NCBI GenBank assembly: GCA_027028665.1
Contig: JALVIU010000186.1
Coordinates: 1 to 12,810 of the forward strand
Source: Candidatus Atribacteria bacterium
GTDB lineage: Bacteria; Atribacterota; JALVIU01
DNA: 12,810 nt
Direction: 5' to 3'
The notes under the pieces are model-generated. The model saw only the letters and a list, made by a program, of their open reading frames with translations, had not been told where the DNA came from and ran no database searches. Numbering within the stretch: the first letter of the stretch is position 1; each line of letters opens with the position of its first letter. Shown piece after piece: positions 1 to 7,147 of this stretch. The position numbers were made by a program, and so were the translations under genes.

Positions 1-359
1 GGGGTATACAGTTTATTTGGGTTTCAGGTAAAGTTATTCTACAATAAGAGGCACTTACAAAATTGTCATCTTATTAAGTGCTCAAAAAGATTATAGATAC
101 TTAAGAAGATAAAATTTTATCCAAAATATATGCTGAAGTCTTTTTGGCGGTTAACTACCCAAATCTTTTTTTACATCAGATTTATATGACGAGTTCGACG
201 AGTATCTCTGGCGCTTTGCAAAATGTTACAAAAAATTTATCTTTCGTGCACAGTTTCTCCTCCTGCTATCATAAACAATACTACAGCTTATGGATAAAAT
301 TTTATCTTCTATACAAATTTTTTAAATTTTAAGACCAGACTCTCCTCATCTCCTCTTCT
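1..359. other. Non-coding stretch downstream of tctA
   Basis: I see no convincing gene here. A 62-codon frame at 144-332 on the plus strand starts with TTG, lacks a ribosome binding site and matches no family I recognise. The minus strand has a purine-rich AGGAGGAG before a GTG near 257-273, but that frame stops after four codons, so it could be a gene-start remnant. The stretch contains the inverted-repeat element listed separately and a 7-bp inverted repeat GCACTTA/TAAGTGC at 51-57 and 75-81. No clear T-tailed terminator for the tct operon is visible. Confidence 0.5.
104..310. mobile_element. MITE-like element bounded by perfect 20-bp inverted repeats
   Basis: The arm AGAAGATAAAATTTTATCCA at 104-123 is the exact reverse complement of 291-310. 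Each arm also contains the 14-bp palindrome GATAAAATTTTATC, so each site is symmetric on its own and the pair is symmetric over a longer range. About 167 bases lie between the arms and hold no intact gene. ATAC occurs at 97-100 and again at 311-314, which could be a target duplication only if the left end is placed 3 bases outside the arm. It may be a non-autonomous insertion element or the remains of an insertion sequence. A pair of regulator-binding palindromes is the main alternative. The call rests on symmetry alone. Confidence 0.35.
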
Positions 360-1868
360 TTATTCTTCATCCTCACTACCTGGTGCCATTTTTCTCTTTT
401 TTGTGCGCAAGATCGGAGGGATAATAAATGCAATAATAAGTAATATAATCACAAGAGAAATGGGGCGTGTAAAGAACATAAGTGGATTGTTGTTAAACAG
501 GATCATAGCACGGCCTAAACCACTTTCGGCAATAGGTCCCAGGATGAGACCAAGCACTATTGCACCCAGAGAAAATCCCAATTTATCGAGGAAGTACCCT
601 ATCACACCAAATCCAAACATAAGCCATACATCAAATAGATTATTCCTTATAGCATAGGATCCTATCACAGAGAGTACCACAATGGCTGGTATAAGTATCG
701 CATTGGATAGTGTAACAATCCTTGAAAAATATGGTGCACCAAAGAGCCCTAATAACAACATAAAAATATTTGCAATAAATAGAGAGAGTATAAATGCATA
801 TGTAATATCACCATAGTTTTTGAAAAGTTCAGGACCTGGAATAAGCCCCTGGATCATAAGCCCACCAAGGAGTGCAGCGGCAACAGAGTTTCCAGGGATA
901 CCCAGTGTAAGAAGTGGTACAAGAGATCCGCCAACAACTGCATTGTTTGCAGATTCTGATGCAGCAACACCATCTGGTATACCTGTTCCAAACTTCTCAG
1001 GGTGTTTTGATCTCATTTTTGCCGTATTATAACTTATAAATGCAGCAATAGTTGCACCTGCTCCAGGGAGTATTCCCACAACTGTTCCTATAATGGAACC
1101 TGAAAAGATGATCTCTTTTAATCTTGTAAGCTCCTTCCAGGATATAGCAATCATTTTTACCTTCTTTTTTATATTTTCTACACTCTCAATGATATAATCA
1201 CTTTCTGTAAGAGTAAGTACCTGCGCTACAGAAAATAGGCCTATAAGTGTAGGCATAAAAGGTATGCCGCCCAATAAATTCGTGGATCCAAACGTAAATC
1301 TTGAATATCCTGATATTGGGTCTGTTCCTACTGTAGCAAGTAAGAGACCTATAATACCTGATGCCAGGCCCTTTGCCAGGTTTTCAGATGTAAGGGTAAC
1401 AATCGTAGTAAGACCCAATATGGCCAGGAGAAAGTACTCTGCAGGGCCAAAGGAGAGTGCAACAGTGGCAAGAATAGGAGATATAAATAAAAGTGCCACT
1501 GTACTTACAATGCCTCCTACAAATGATGCAATAACAGAGACGGCAAGTGCCTTTCCTCCTTCACCTTTTTGCGCCATTGGATATCCATCAAATGCCGTGG
1601 CTGCAGCTGCTGGAGTACCAGGAGTATGTAATAAGATAGCAGATATGGAACCGCCATACATAGCACCAGAATAAACACCGCCCATAAGGGCAAGACCTTG
1701 AGCAGGGTCCATACCAAAAGTAACAGGTATCAAGAGGGCAACTGCCATAGTAGCTGTAAGACCAGGAAGTGCACCAATAATAATACCACCTACTACCCCT
1801 AAAAAGATAGTAAAAATAGAACTTACACTAAATAACATATGTAAACCTTGAGCCATTTGTGCAAACAT
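360..1868 (-). CDS. tctA: Tripartite tricarboxylate transporter, large permease TctA
   Basis: This is the large integral-membrane subunit of a TTT-family secondary transporter, which takes up the ligand delivered by the TctC-type binding protein using an ion gradient. The product is 502 residues, the usual TctA length, and almost wholly hydrophobic. The family signature is strong: GALPGL at about 32-37, then YGGSISAILLHTPGTP from residue 71, followed by the DGYPM motif near 94-98. The second half repeats the pattern with GILPGAGAT and LTLGIPGNS near 265-330. The start has a clear ribosome binding site (AAGGAGA, six to seven bases upstream), placed just after the tctB stop; the gap to tctB is 12 bases. 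It is the last gene of the tctC-tctB-tctA operon. The substrate cannot be read from sequence; citrate, other carboxylates and aromatic acids are known for the family. Confidence 0.95.
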   Translation of the reverse strand: MFAQMAQGLHMLFSVSSIFTIFLGVVGGIIIGALPGLTATMAVALLIPVTFGMDPAQGLALMGGVYSGAMYGGSISAILLHTPGTPAAAATAFDGYPMAQKGEGGKALAVSVIASFVGGIVSTVALLFISPILATVALSFGPAEYFLLAILGLTTIVTLTSENLAKGLASGIIGLLLATVGTDPISGYSRFTFGSTNLLGGIPFMPTLIGLFSVAQVLTLTESDYIIESVENIKKKVKMIAISWKELTRLKEIIFSGSIIGTVVGILPGAGATIAAFISYNTAKMRSKHPEKFGTGIPDGVAASESANNAVVGGSLVPLLTLGIPGNSVAAALLGGLMIQGLIPGPELFKNYGDITYAFILSLFIANIFMLLLGLFGAPYFSRIVTLSNAILIPAIVVLSVIGSYAIRNNLFDVWLMFGFGVIGYFLDKLGFSLGAIVLGLILGPIAESGLGRAMILFNNNPLMFFTRPISLVIILLIIAFIIPPILRTKKRKMAPGSEDEE

Positions 1869-1880
1869 AAGCCTCTCCTT

Positions 1881-2309
1881 TTAAATAAGAAATCCCTGTG
1901 GTATAGGAATAGTAAGAAATATAACGAATATGTAATATATAAATCCTAAAGTGACAAGTGGACTGATGATAAGAGGTAATATACCCTTTACACCAAAATA
2001 TTTCATTACAACAATCATATACAGGAAACTTATGGTAAAGAAACCTATATAAGGTATAAGAAATATATAAAAAGCTGTACCTAATACCAGAAACAAAAAC
2101 TTCGGAAATTTCTTAATTTCAAGGGATTCTGCCTTCTTATCCTTTGATATAAGTATAAGTACGGAAAATATTATAAGAAGAAGTGCCAAAAAAATAACAT
2201 ATCCACCTGCAAATGAGGCCCGCTTGGGAAATGTGCGGGCCTCATAAATAAGTAAGGCAGAAATTACTATAAATATTATAGCTACAATATTATCTGCCTT
2301 TTTAAACAT
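1881..2309 (-). CDS. tctB: Tripartite tricarboxylate transporter, small subunit TctB
   Basis: This is the small membrane subunit of the TTT transporter. It is 142 residues with about four hydrophobic segments (roughly 8-22, 36-55, 70-105 in one or two spans, and 112-135) and a short charged loop near 55-68, the usual TctB plan. TctB sequences are poorly conserved, so the call depends on size, topology, the EARTFPKRAS segment after the first span (compare the family's FP-x-R pattern) and its place between tctC and tctA. Its ATG lies 4 bases after the tctC stop, and the weak ribosome binding site (GGTAAG) overlaps that stop, suggesting translational coupling. Its exact role in transport is unclear for the family as a whole. 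Confidence 0.88.
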   Translation of the reverse strand: MFKKADNIVAIIFIVISALLIYEARTFPKRASFAGGYVIFLALLLIIFSVLILISKDKKAESLEIKKFPKFLFLVLGTAFYIFLIPYIGFFTISFLYMIVVMKYFGVKGILPLIISPLVTLGFIYYIFVIFLTIPIPQGFLI

Positions 2310-2313
2310 CTTC

Positions 2314-3276
2314 TTACCACGGATTCTCTTTATATAATTCTTCTATCCTCTTCTGGAGATCATTTAAGTATTTTGCAAACTGCTCACTATCCATATAATT
2401 TAGTATAATATATAGATTAGACTTCTTTGCCTGTTCTATAAATTCTGGATCTTTTATTACCTTTGCAAATACCTCTTTAAGCTGATCTATTATAGCATCG
2501 GGTACACCTGCAGGTGCTGCAATACCACGAGAGGAGTCAGATATTACATTGTAACCCAATTCTTTAAATGTAGGTACCTTTGGTAATGCTTTTAATCTCT
2601 TCTCTGCCATTACTGCAACCATCTTTACCTTTCCCTCTTTTGCCAGTGACCATACCTGACTTACATTTACCATTGCAAAATCTACATGTTTTCCTAAAAG
2701 TGCTGCTTTTTCACCAGAGGATCCAGAGAAAGGTACATCCTTTACCTTTATACCTGCCTGTTTCATAAAGAGCAACAAAGCAATAGAATCATCACCACCG
2801 GGACCTGTTGTAGCTGCAGAGAGTTCTCCTGGATGGAGTCTTGCATATGTTACAAGCCCCTTTAATGTGGTAAATCTTGTTTCATCTGATCTTATTGCAA
2901 GGACACCAGGGTCTGTTACTACATTACAGATAGGCTTAAAATCTGTAAGTTTGTATTTTGCCTTTCCTGATACATAGTGAGAAATAATATGTGGGGTATT
3001 GATAAAGCCTATTGTGTAACCATCTGGTTTGGAAAATGCAAGTGCCTCAAAACCGATCTGTCCGCCTGCACCTGGTTTATTTACAATTACAAAAGGTTTT
3101 GGGAAATATTTCTTTGCAAACTTTGCTATAACCCTTGCTGCTGTATCTGTACCACCACCTGCCTTAAATGCAACAATCACTTTAACAGGTTTTACAGGAT
3201 ACTTGGCAAATGCCAGTCCTGAAACAAACAAAGAAAAAACAAATACTAATACCAAAAATAATGCTAACTTCTTCAT
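2314..3276 (-). CDS. tctC: Tripartite tricarboxylate transporter, periplasmic binding protein TctC
   Basis: This is the extracytoplasmic solute-binding protein of the TTT system, which captures the substrate and presents it to TctA/TctB. I place the start at the ATG at 3274-3276 (320 residues). The frame opens two codons earlier, but that ATG touches the ribosome binding site AAGGAGGT, whereas the chosen ATG lies 6 bases after it. Residues 1-24 form a signal peptide (MKK, hydrophobic core, LAFA before the likely cut) with no lipobox cysteine. Family motifs follow in order: AGGGTDTAAR at 39-48, VNKPGAGGQIG at 65-75, DGYTIG at 85-90 and GIAAPAGVP at 251-259. The -10/-35 pair at 3314-3342 heads the operon. 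Ligand unknown. Confidence 0.95.
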   Translation of the reverse strand: MKKLALFLVLVFVFSLFVSGLAFAKYPVKPVKVIVAFKAGGGTDTAARVIAKFAKKYFPKPFVIVNKPGAGGQIGFEALAFSKPDGYTIGFINTPHIISHYVSGKAKYKLTDFKPICNVVTDPGVLAIRSDETRFTTLKGLVTYARLHPGELSAATTGPGGDDSIALLLFMKQAGIKVKDVPFSGSSGEKAALLGKHVDFAMVNVSQVWSLAKEGKVKMVAVMAEKRLKALPKVPTFKELGYNVISDSSRGIAAPAGVPDAIIDQLKEVFAKVIKDPEFIEQAKKSNLYIILNYMDSEQFAKYLNDLQKRIEELYKENPW

Positions 3277-3313
3277 GATCATACCTCCTTAAAAGGTTTT
3301 TTTACTTAAAATA

Positions 3314-3342
3314 AGTATAACAAAATATATATCTTTTTTCAA
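3314..3342 (-). promoter_or_regulatory. Promoter of the tctCBA operon
   Basis: On the minus strand the sequence reads TTGAAA, 17 bases, TATACT. The -35 box is at 3337-3342 and the -10 at 3314-3319. Both hexamers are close to the sigma-70 consensus with ideal spacing. Transcription would begin near 3307, giving a leader of about 30 bases that ends in the strong tctC ribosome binding site. No operator is obvious. No clear terminator for the upstream permease gene lies in the 110-base gap, so read-through from the replication cluster is possible. Confidence 0.7.
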
Positions 3343-3392
3343 GATATTTTGAATAAATTTTACAACAAATTTCATTTATTTTTTATTTTAAA

Positions 3393-4436
3393 TTACTCTA
3401 CCTTTAAGTAGTGGTTAAATAATACCTTTATCAGGGAAATTATAGGAACTGCAAGGAGTACTCCTAAAAACCCAAAGAGTTTACCAAAAAATAGGAAAGA
3501 AAGAATAACGGTAAGGGGATGCAAATCAAGTTCTTTACCGAGGATTCTTGGATTTAAAACAAAGGATTCAAACTGATTCACTACTATATATAATACAATA
3601 ATCTCTATTATTTTTATAAGTGAAAACTTTTCAAGAGAAAATAAAATTGCAATAAACGTACCTATAACAGGTCCTATAAATGGGATAAAATTAAGGATAC
3701 CACTTACAACGCCTACAATAAGTGCAAATTTTATATTGAGAAAATATAAACCTATTGTCTCAAGTATCCCTACTATAATAGATGTAAACACACGTCCCCT
3801 TATAAATTTGGAAAGCATTTTATCCACATCTTCTATTATTTGAAATACCTCTTTTCTCCTTTCAGGGGGGATATATGAGACAAAATTTTTCTTAAAAATA
3901 TCAAGATCTATAAGGAAATAAAAAAGAACAAAAGGAACAAGAATAGAGCCAAATACTATAAGAGAAAATATGCTTGTTATTTTCATAACAATAAACTTTA
4001 CATAATCCATAAGTCCCATCTGAACATCATGAAGGACTTTATCTATATTTTTAGATACATCTTCCATCATCTTGGGATTTATATTTACCATTTTTGGTGT
4101 AAGGAGATCAAGGATCACCTTTTTTATATTCTGTGTAAGATGTGGGAGCTCACCAATAAGTGTATTTAACTGATCCAAAGATGCAGGAATAAGCAGGAAT
4201 ATAAATGAAAATAAAAATAGAAAGAGAATAATATAAACTATAAATATAGAAAAGCCACGGGAAAAACCTCTTTTTTCAAAATAAGACATAATAGGGGAAA
4301 ACATATAAGTAAGGATGAGGGCAAGTGCAAGAAAGGTCATAATATCTCTAAATATCTTAATAAAATAAAAGAAAAATATAAAAACAATAATAAAACTAAT
4401 TAAAAATCTCAAACCATTATTCGTATTATCATTCAT
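3393..4436 (-). CDS. AI-2E transporter family permease (PF01594 type)
   Basis: This is a polytopic inner-membrane protein of 347 residues, normal for the AI-2E exporter superfamily. Two or three hydrophobic spans lie in the first 85 residues, followed by a soluble stretch of about 70 residues, then further spans. Conserved family segments are PPERRKEV before the central spans, NFIPFIGPVIG, and the C-terminal block NPRILGKELDLHPL followed by a GxxGFLGVLLAVPI-like span. The family includes quorum-signal exporters and sodium or proton antiporters, so the name does not establish the substrate. The ATG is 10 bases past the dciA stop, and its ribosome binding site (GAGGG) overlaps that TGA, so it appears cotranscribed with the replication genes. 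The association may be only positional; gyrB often occupies this place in other genomes. Confidence 0.88.
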   Translation of the reverse strand: MNDNTNNGLRFLISFIIVFIFFFYFIKIFRDIMTFLALALILTYMFSPIMSYFEKRGFSRGFSIFIVYIILFLFLFSFIFLLIPASLDQLNTLIGELPHLTQNIKKVILDLLTPKMVNINPKMMEDVSKNIDKVLHDVQMGLMDYVKFIVMKITSIFSLIVFGSILVPFVLFYFLIDLDIFKKNFVSYIPPERRKEVFQIIEDVDKMLSKFIRGRVFTSIIVGILETIGLYFLNIKFALIVGVVSGILNFIPFIGPVIGTFIAILFSLEKFSLIKIIEIIVLYIVVNQFESFVLNPRILGKELDLHPLTVILSFLFFGKLFGFLGVLLAVPIISLIKVLFNHYLKVE

Positions 4437-4446
4437 TTTTTATCCC

Positions 4447-4737
4447 TCAAACTTTTATTATCCTTATATCATTTATACTATATTCATCACCCAGATATTT
4501 ATTTATTCTTTTTAATAGCTCCCCCCTCTTTTTTTCTAATTCTCCTATATAAGAGATATTATTTATTTTACATATTAACACATCTTTTTCAAAAAATAAA
4601 GGGACAAGATAAAAAAATTCTCTATTTACGACTTTATCCCATTTTATTATTATTTCTCTCCTTTTATAATCTTTATACAGTCCATATTTTTTTAAATATT
4701 TTTCAAGCAATATATCTGTTCTTTCGGGTTCACTCAT
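4447..4737 (-). CDS. dciA: DUF721 protein, likely DciA replicative-helicase loader
   Basis: A small 96-residue protein of the DUF721/DciA family. In bacteria lacking DnaC or DnaI, DciA is known to assist loading of the DnaB helicase at the origin. The sequence has the family outline: a basic helical N-terminal part, IIKWDKVVNREFF (compare the family's W-x-x-V-V/G-x-x-I/F pattern) at about 30-42, a hydrophobic strand LFFEKDVLICKI, then a helix with KRINKYLG and the closing INDIRI. It overlaps recF by the four bases ATGA, so translation is probably coupled. The dnaA-dnaN-recF-DUF721 order is widespread and supports the call. The protein is short but full length for the stand-alone domain. Confidence 0.8.
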   Translation of the reverse strand: MSEPERTDILLEKYLKKYGLYKDYKRREIIIKWDKVVNREFFYLVPLFFEKDVLICKINNISYIGELEKKRGELLKRINKYLGDEYSINDIRIIKV

Positions 4738-5771
4738 AATGATATAATCTTTTTTTCTTTTATATAATCTATATCCTCAAGAGATGTTATAAATACCTGT
4801 CCATTTGATCTTTCTATTAATTCTGATAAAATCTTTATCTTCTCATTATCAAGTTCTGCACTAAATTCGTCTATAAGGAGTAGTGGATAAAGTTCATCCC
4901 TTTTTAAGAGCCTCCAGAGCGAAAAAATAATAAGTAACACTATAAGTTTACGTTCACCCTGTGATGCAAACTGTTTTGCATCATGTTTTTTTAAAATAAA
5001 AGAAAAATCATCTCTATGTGGACCCTTTTGTGTATATCCTCTTTCCATATCTCTATCTCTTTCTTTAAAAAATCTCCTTTTAAATTCATCTATATCTTTT
5101 AGAGATGGATTATACTTTACAGAAAAATCTATAAAATCGAATAGTTCTGTAAAAATAGTTATACATTTATTTAATTTCTCTATAAATTCTCTTCTTTTAT
5201 TTATAATCTTTATACCTACTTTTATAATTTCTTGATCAATAGTATCAAGATAATTCCACATATTACCTTTTTCTTGAAATTTTTTTAGTATTATATTTCT
5301 TCTTTTTAAAAGATTTATGTATTTTACAAGATTAAAATAATAATGTATGGAAAATTTTGAAATTTCCCTGTCTAAGAAATATCTCCTTCTATAAGGTGAT
5401 GAAAATAAAAAATCCACAAGGGAAGGATAAAAAATAACCATGGGTAACTTACTCACAAGTTCTATTTTTTTCTGAATTTTTTTTCCATTTATCTTAATTA
5501 TTTTTTTATCTTTATAGCTTATTTCTATATCAATTAATCCTTCTTTTCTTTTTACTTCACCTTTTATATAAAAAAAAGGAGTACCCCATCTTACTATATC
5601 CTCTGTTTTTATAAGACGATGGGAATATCCATTTCCTAAAAAATATATAGCCTCTAAAAGATTGGTTTTTCCTTTTCCATTGGGACCTTTGATGATATTT
5701 ATTCGATTAAAGGAAAACTCTCTATTATCAAAATTCCTGAAATTCTTAATTATAAGGTATTTTATCTCCAC
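4734..5771 (-). CDS. recF: DNA replication and repair protein RecF
   Basis: RecF is an SMC/ABC-like ATPase that, with RecO and RecR, helps load RecA at single-stranded gaps and stalled forks. The product is 345 residues, a little shorter than many RecF proteins. Motifs are intact: Walker A GPNGKGKTN at 29-37, the PYRRRYFLDR segment near 126-135, the RecF-specific GPHRDD near 250-255, the ABC signature SQGERK near 270-275 and Walker B LLLIDEFSAELD near 297-308. The start is GTG, two bases after the dnaN TAG, with no strong ribosome binding site, so it is likely translated by coupling to dnaN. It overlaps dciA by ATGA at its end. Confidence 0.96.
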   Translation of the reverse strand: MEIKYLIIKNFRNFDNREFSFNRINIIKGPNGKGKTNLLEAIYFLGNGYSHRLIKTEDIVRWGTPFFYIKGEVKRKEGLIDIEISYKDKKIIKINGKKIQKKIELVSKLPMVIFYPSLVDFLFSSPYRRRYFLDREISKFSIHYYFNLVKYINLLKRRNIILKKFQEKGNMWNYLDTIDQEIIKVGIKIINKRREFIEKLNKCITIFTELFDFIDFSVKYNPSLKDIDEFKRRFFKERDRDMERGYTQKGPHRDDFSFILKKHDAKQFASQGERKLIVLLIIFSLWRLLKRDELYPLLLIDEFSAELDNEKIKILSELIERSNGQVFITSLEDIDYIKEKKIISL

Positions 5772-5773
5772 TT

Positions 5774-6898
5774 CTATACTGTATAAGGCATGAGTATATA
5801 GATATAATCCTTCTCCCCTGCCCCTCTTACCCTCACAGGCTTTTCTTCATCTCCCTCTTTTTCCCTAAAGGATATCTCTATTTCATCTGTTTTTACCACA
5901 TCTATAAAATCCAACAAAAACTTTTGATTAAATGCAATATTAAAGTTCTTTATCTCTTCATTTGAATTAATAATATCTATATCTTCCTCAAAAAAGCCAA
6001 GCTCTGGCGTCTCAGTAGTTATTGTCATTTTATTACCATTTATTATAAACTTTACTGTACCTCTTTCGGGTGTAAGGAGTACGCCTACTCTATCTAATAC
6101 CTCTTTTAACTCATCTTTTTGTACAAGGATAGAAAAGAGGAAATCTTCTCTTTCTACAAATTCCCGTACATCCGGGTATTCTCCTCTCACAAGTCTTGTA
6201 TACATTTTTATCTTTTCAAGTTCTGCATAGAATTGATTTTCATTTACATTTATAAGAAACTTTACACCTTCATCAGGAAGTAAAAAGCGCTCAAGATTTA
6301 AAACTGCCTTTATAGGTAATATAAATTCTGTCTCCTCATATTCCTTATCTTTAAGTTCTCTTTTTACATATGATATCCTTAACCCATCTGTGGAGGTTAC
6401 TTCCATAATATTTCCATTTATATAAAAATGAACACCTCTTAACATAGGGTATTGATCATCTGATGAAACAGAAAATTTTACTTTTTTTATAATATCTAAT
6501 ATGTCTTTTTGAAAAAATTCCATCTTTTTTCCTTCTATAGTAGGGAAAAGAGGAAATTCTTCAGGAGATAATTTTACAAGATTATACGAACTTCTTCCAG
6601 ACCTTACTATAACCTCATTTTCCTCTTCTTCTATCTGGATAGGCTTTCCCTGGGGTAGCTTTTTTACCATATCTATAAGCACTTTTGCATTTATAAGTAT
6701 CTCCCCATCCTTATCTATTTGGGCAGGGATAGTAGTTTTTATTCCCTGTTCCATATCTGTACCAAAGAGTTCTATTTCATCATTTATACTTTTTATAAGC
6801 ACATTTGTAAGATAAGGTATATCACTTTTTGTAGGGATTACCCTATTTACATATGTAAGTCCATAAAGTAAGTTTTCTTTATTCACAGTAAGTTTCAT
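5774..6898 (-). CDS. dnaN: DNA polymerase III beta sliding clamp DnaN
   Basis: The beta clamp encircles DNA and tethers the replicative polymerase and other clamp-binding proteins. The 374-residue length matches the family and the three-domain fold. Recognisable segments are the MKLTVNKENLL start, GTDMEQGI at 46-53 (family ATDLE-like), SGRSSYNL at 100-107, PMLRGV at 151-156, STDGLRIS at 169-176, and a C-terminal ILMPYTV in place of the common VIMPMRL. The ATG has a strong ribosome binding site (AGGAGG, six bases away). The 249-base gap to dnaA carries DnaA boxes and a candidate promoter (7048-7076), so dnaN-recF-dciA-permease may have its own DnaA-sensitive transcription as well as read-through from dnaA. 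Confidence 0.97.
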   Translation of the reverse strand: MKLTVNKENLLYGLTYVNRVIPTKSDIPYLTNVLIKSINDEIELFGTDMEQGIKTTIPAQIDKDGEILINAKVLIDMVKKLPQGKPIQIEEEENEVIVRSGRSSYNLVKLSPEEFPLFPTIEGKKMEFFQKDILDIIKKVKFSVSSDDQYPMLRGVHFYINGNIMEVTSTDGLRISYVKRELKDKEYEETEFILPIKAVLNLERFLLPDEGVKFLINVNENQFYAELEKIKMYTRLVRGEYPDVREFVEREDFLFSILVQKDELKEVLDRVGVLLTPERGTVKFIINGNKMTITTETPELGFFEEDIDIINSNEEIKNFNIAFNQKFLLDFIDVVKTDEIEISFREKEGDEEKPVRVRGAGEKDYIYILMPYTV

Positions 6899-6944
6899 TT
6901 TTTCCTCCTACTACCTTTTCTTTTATTTTTATATTTAAAAAACA

Positions 6945-6972
6945 TAGTAATAGTAATAAAGAGTGTGGATAT
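6945..6972 (+). promoter_or_regulatory. Candidate DnaA-trio array next to a DnaA box
   Basis: Reading 5' to 3' on the plus strand there are five consecutive triplets TAG, TAA, TAG, TAA, TAA (6945-6959), four bases AGAG, then the box TGTGGATAT (6964-6972). DnaA-trios, known from Bacillus subtilis, are repeats of 3'-(G/A)AT-5', that is 5'-TA(G/A)-3', beside a DnaA box. They guide a DnaA filament onto one strand of the melting region. The AT-rich tract lies on the far side of the triplets, as the model needs. The usual GC-rich cluster between box and trios is missing, and chance is possible in AT-rich DNA. Confidence 0.45.
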
Positions 6973-7047
6973 CTTGAAAACTATATTTTATCCTTTTTTA
7001 TAGGTAATATAATGCTATATAAAATCTTGATTATATGTTGACACTTC

Positions 7048-7076
7048 TTTATAAATCTGTGTATATAATGTGTAAA
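7048..7076 (-). promoter_or_regulatory. Candidate dnaN promoter
   Basis: On the minus strand TTTACA (7071-7076) is followed by exactly 17 bases and TATAAA (7048-7053). Transcription would start near 7041, about 140 bases before dnaN. The -35 box overlaps the relaxed DnaA box 7069-7077, and a second box lies in the spacer, so DnaA binding could repress it. AT-rich origin DNA produces promoter-like strings easily, so this is tentative. Confidence 0.4.
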
Positions 7077-7147
7077 AGATTAAAAAATTTTTTTCTATTT
7101 TTGAATGTTTCCAGTTTTACACAGTACATACACTATCCATCCACTTA

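Larger units (their letters stand above)
6899..7147. other. oriC: Replication origin, dnaA-dnaN part (candidate unwinding region)
   Basis: The gap between dnaA and dnaN is very AT-rich and holds several DnaA-box-like 9-mers. TGTGGATAT is at 6964-6972 (one mismatch to the reverse of TTATCCACA). TGTGTATAT at 7058-7066 and TGTGTAAAA at 7069-7077 start 11 bases apart, about one helical turn. TTTTACACA is at 7115-7123, the inverse of the previous one; both fit the relaxed form TTWTNCACA. An A6T7 run lies at 7082-7094. Five TAG/TAA triplets at 6945-6959 adjoin the first box and a T/A-rich tract at 6916-6944. Box clusters on both sides of dnaA resemble the bipartite Bacillus origin. No box here is a perfect consensus, so which half melts is inferred. 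Confidence 0.65.

Noticed and set aside
51-81. 7-bp inverted repeat GCACTTA/TAAGTGC as a terminator
   Set aside because: Short AT-rich stem with a 17-base loop and no proper T-run; it is too weak to call.
144-332. Plus-strand 62-codon frame starting with TTG
   Set aside because: No ribosome binding site, low-complexity aromatic-rich product, and it runs across one arm of the inverted repeat. Most likely a chance frame.
1264-1674. Plus-strand 136-codon frame inside tctA
   Set aside because: Antisense shadow of a strongly conserved permease. Its composition (Pro, Ala, Arg rich) is what reverse reading of tctA would give.
3343-3392. AATAAAT/ATTTATT pairing after the permease gene as a terminator
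   Set aside because: An all A-T 7-bp stem with a long loop; stability would be negligible.
7081-7100. A6T7 run as a dnaA terminator
   Set aside because: A pure A-T palindrome with no GC stem. It is more plausibly bent or easily melted origin DNA.
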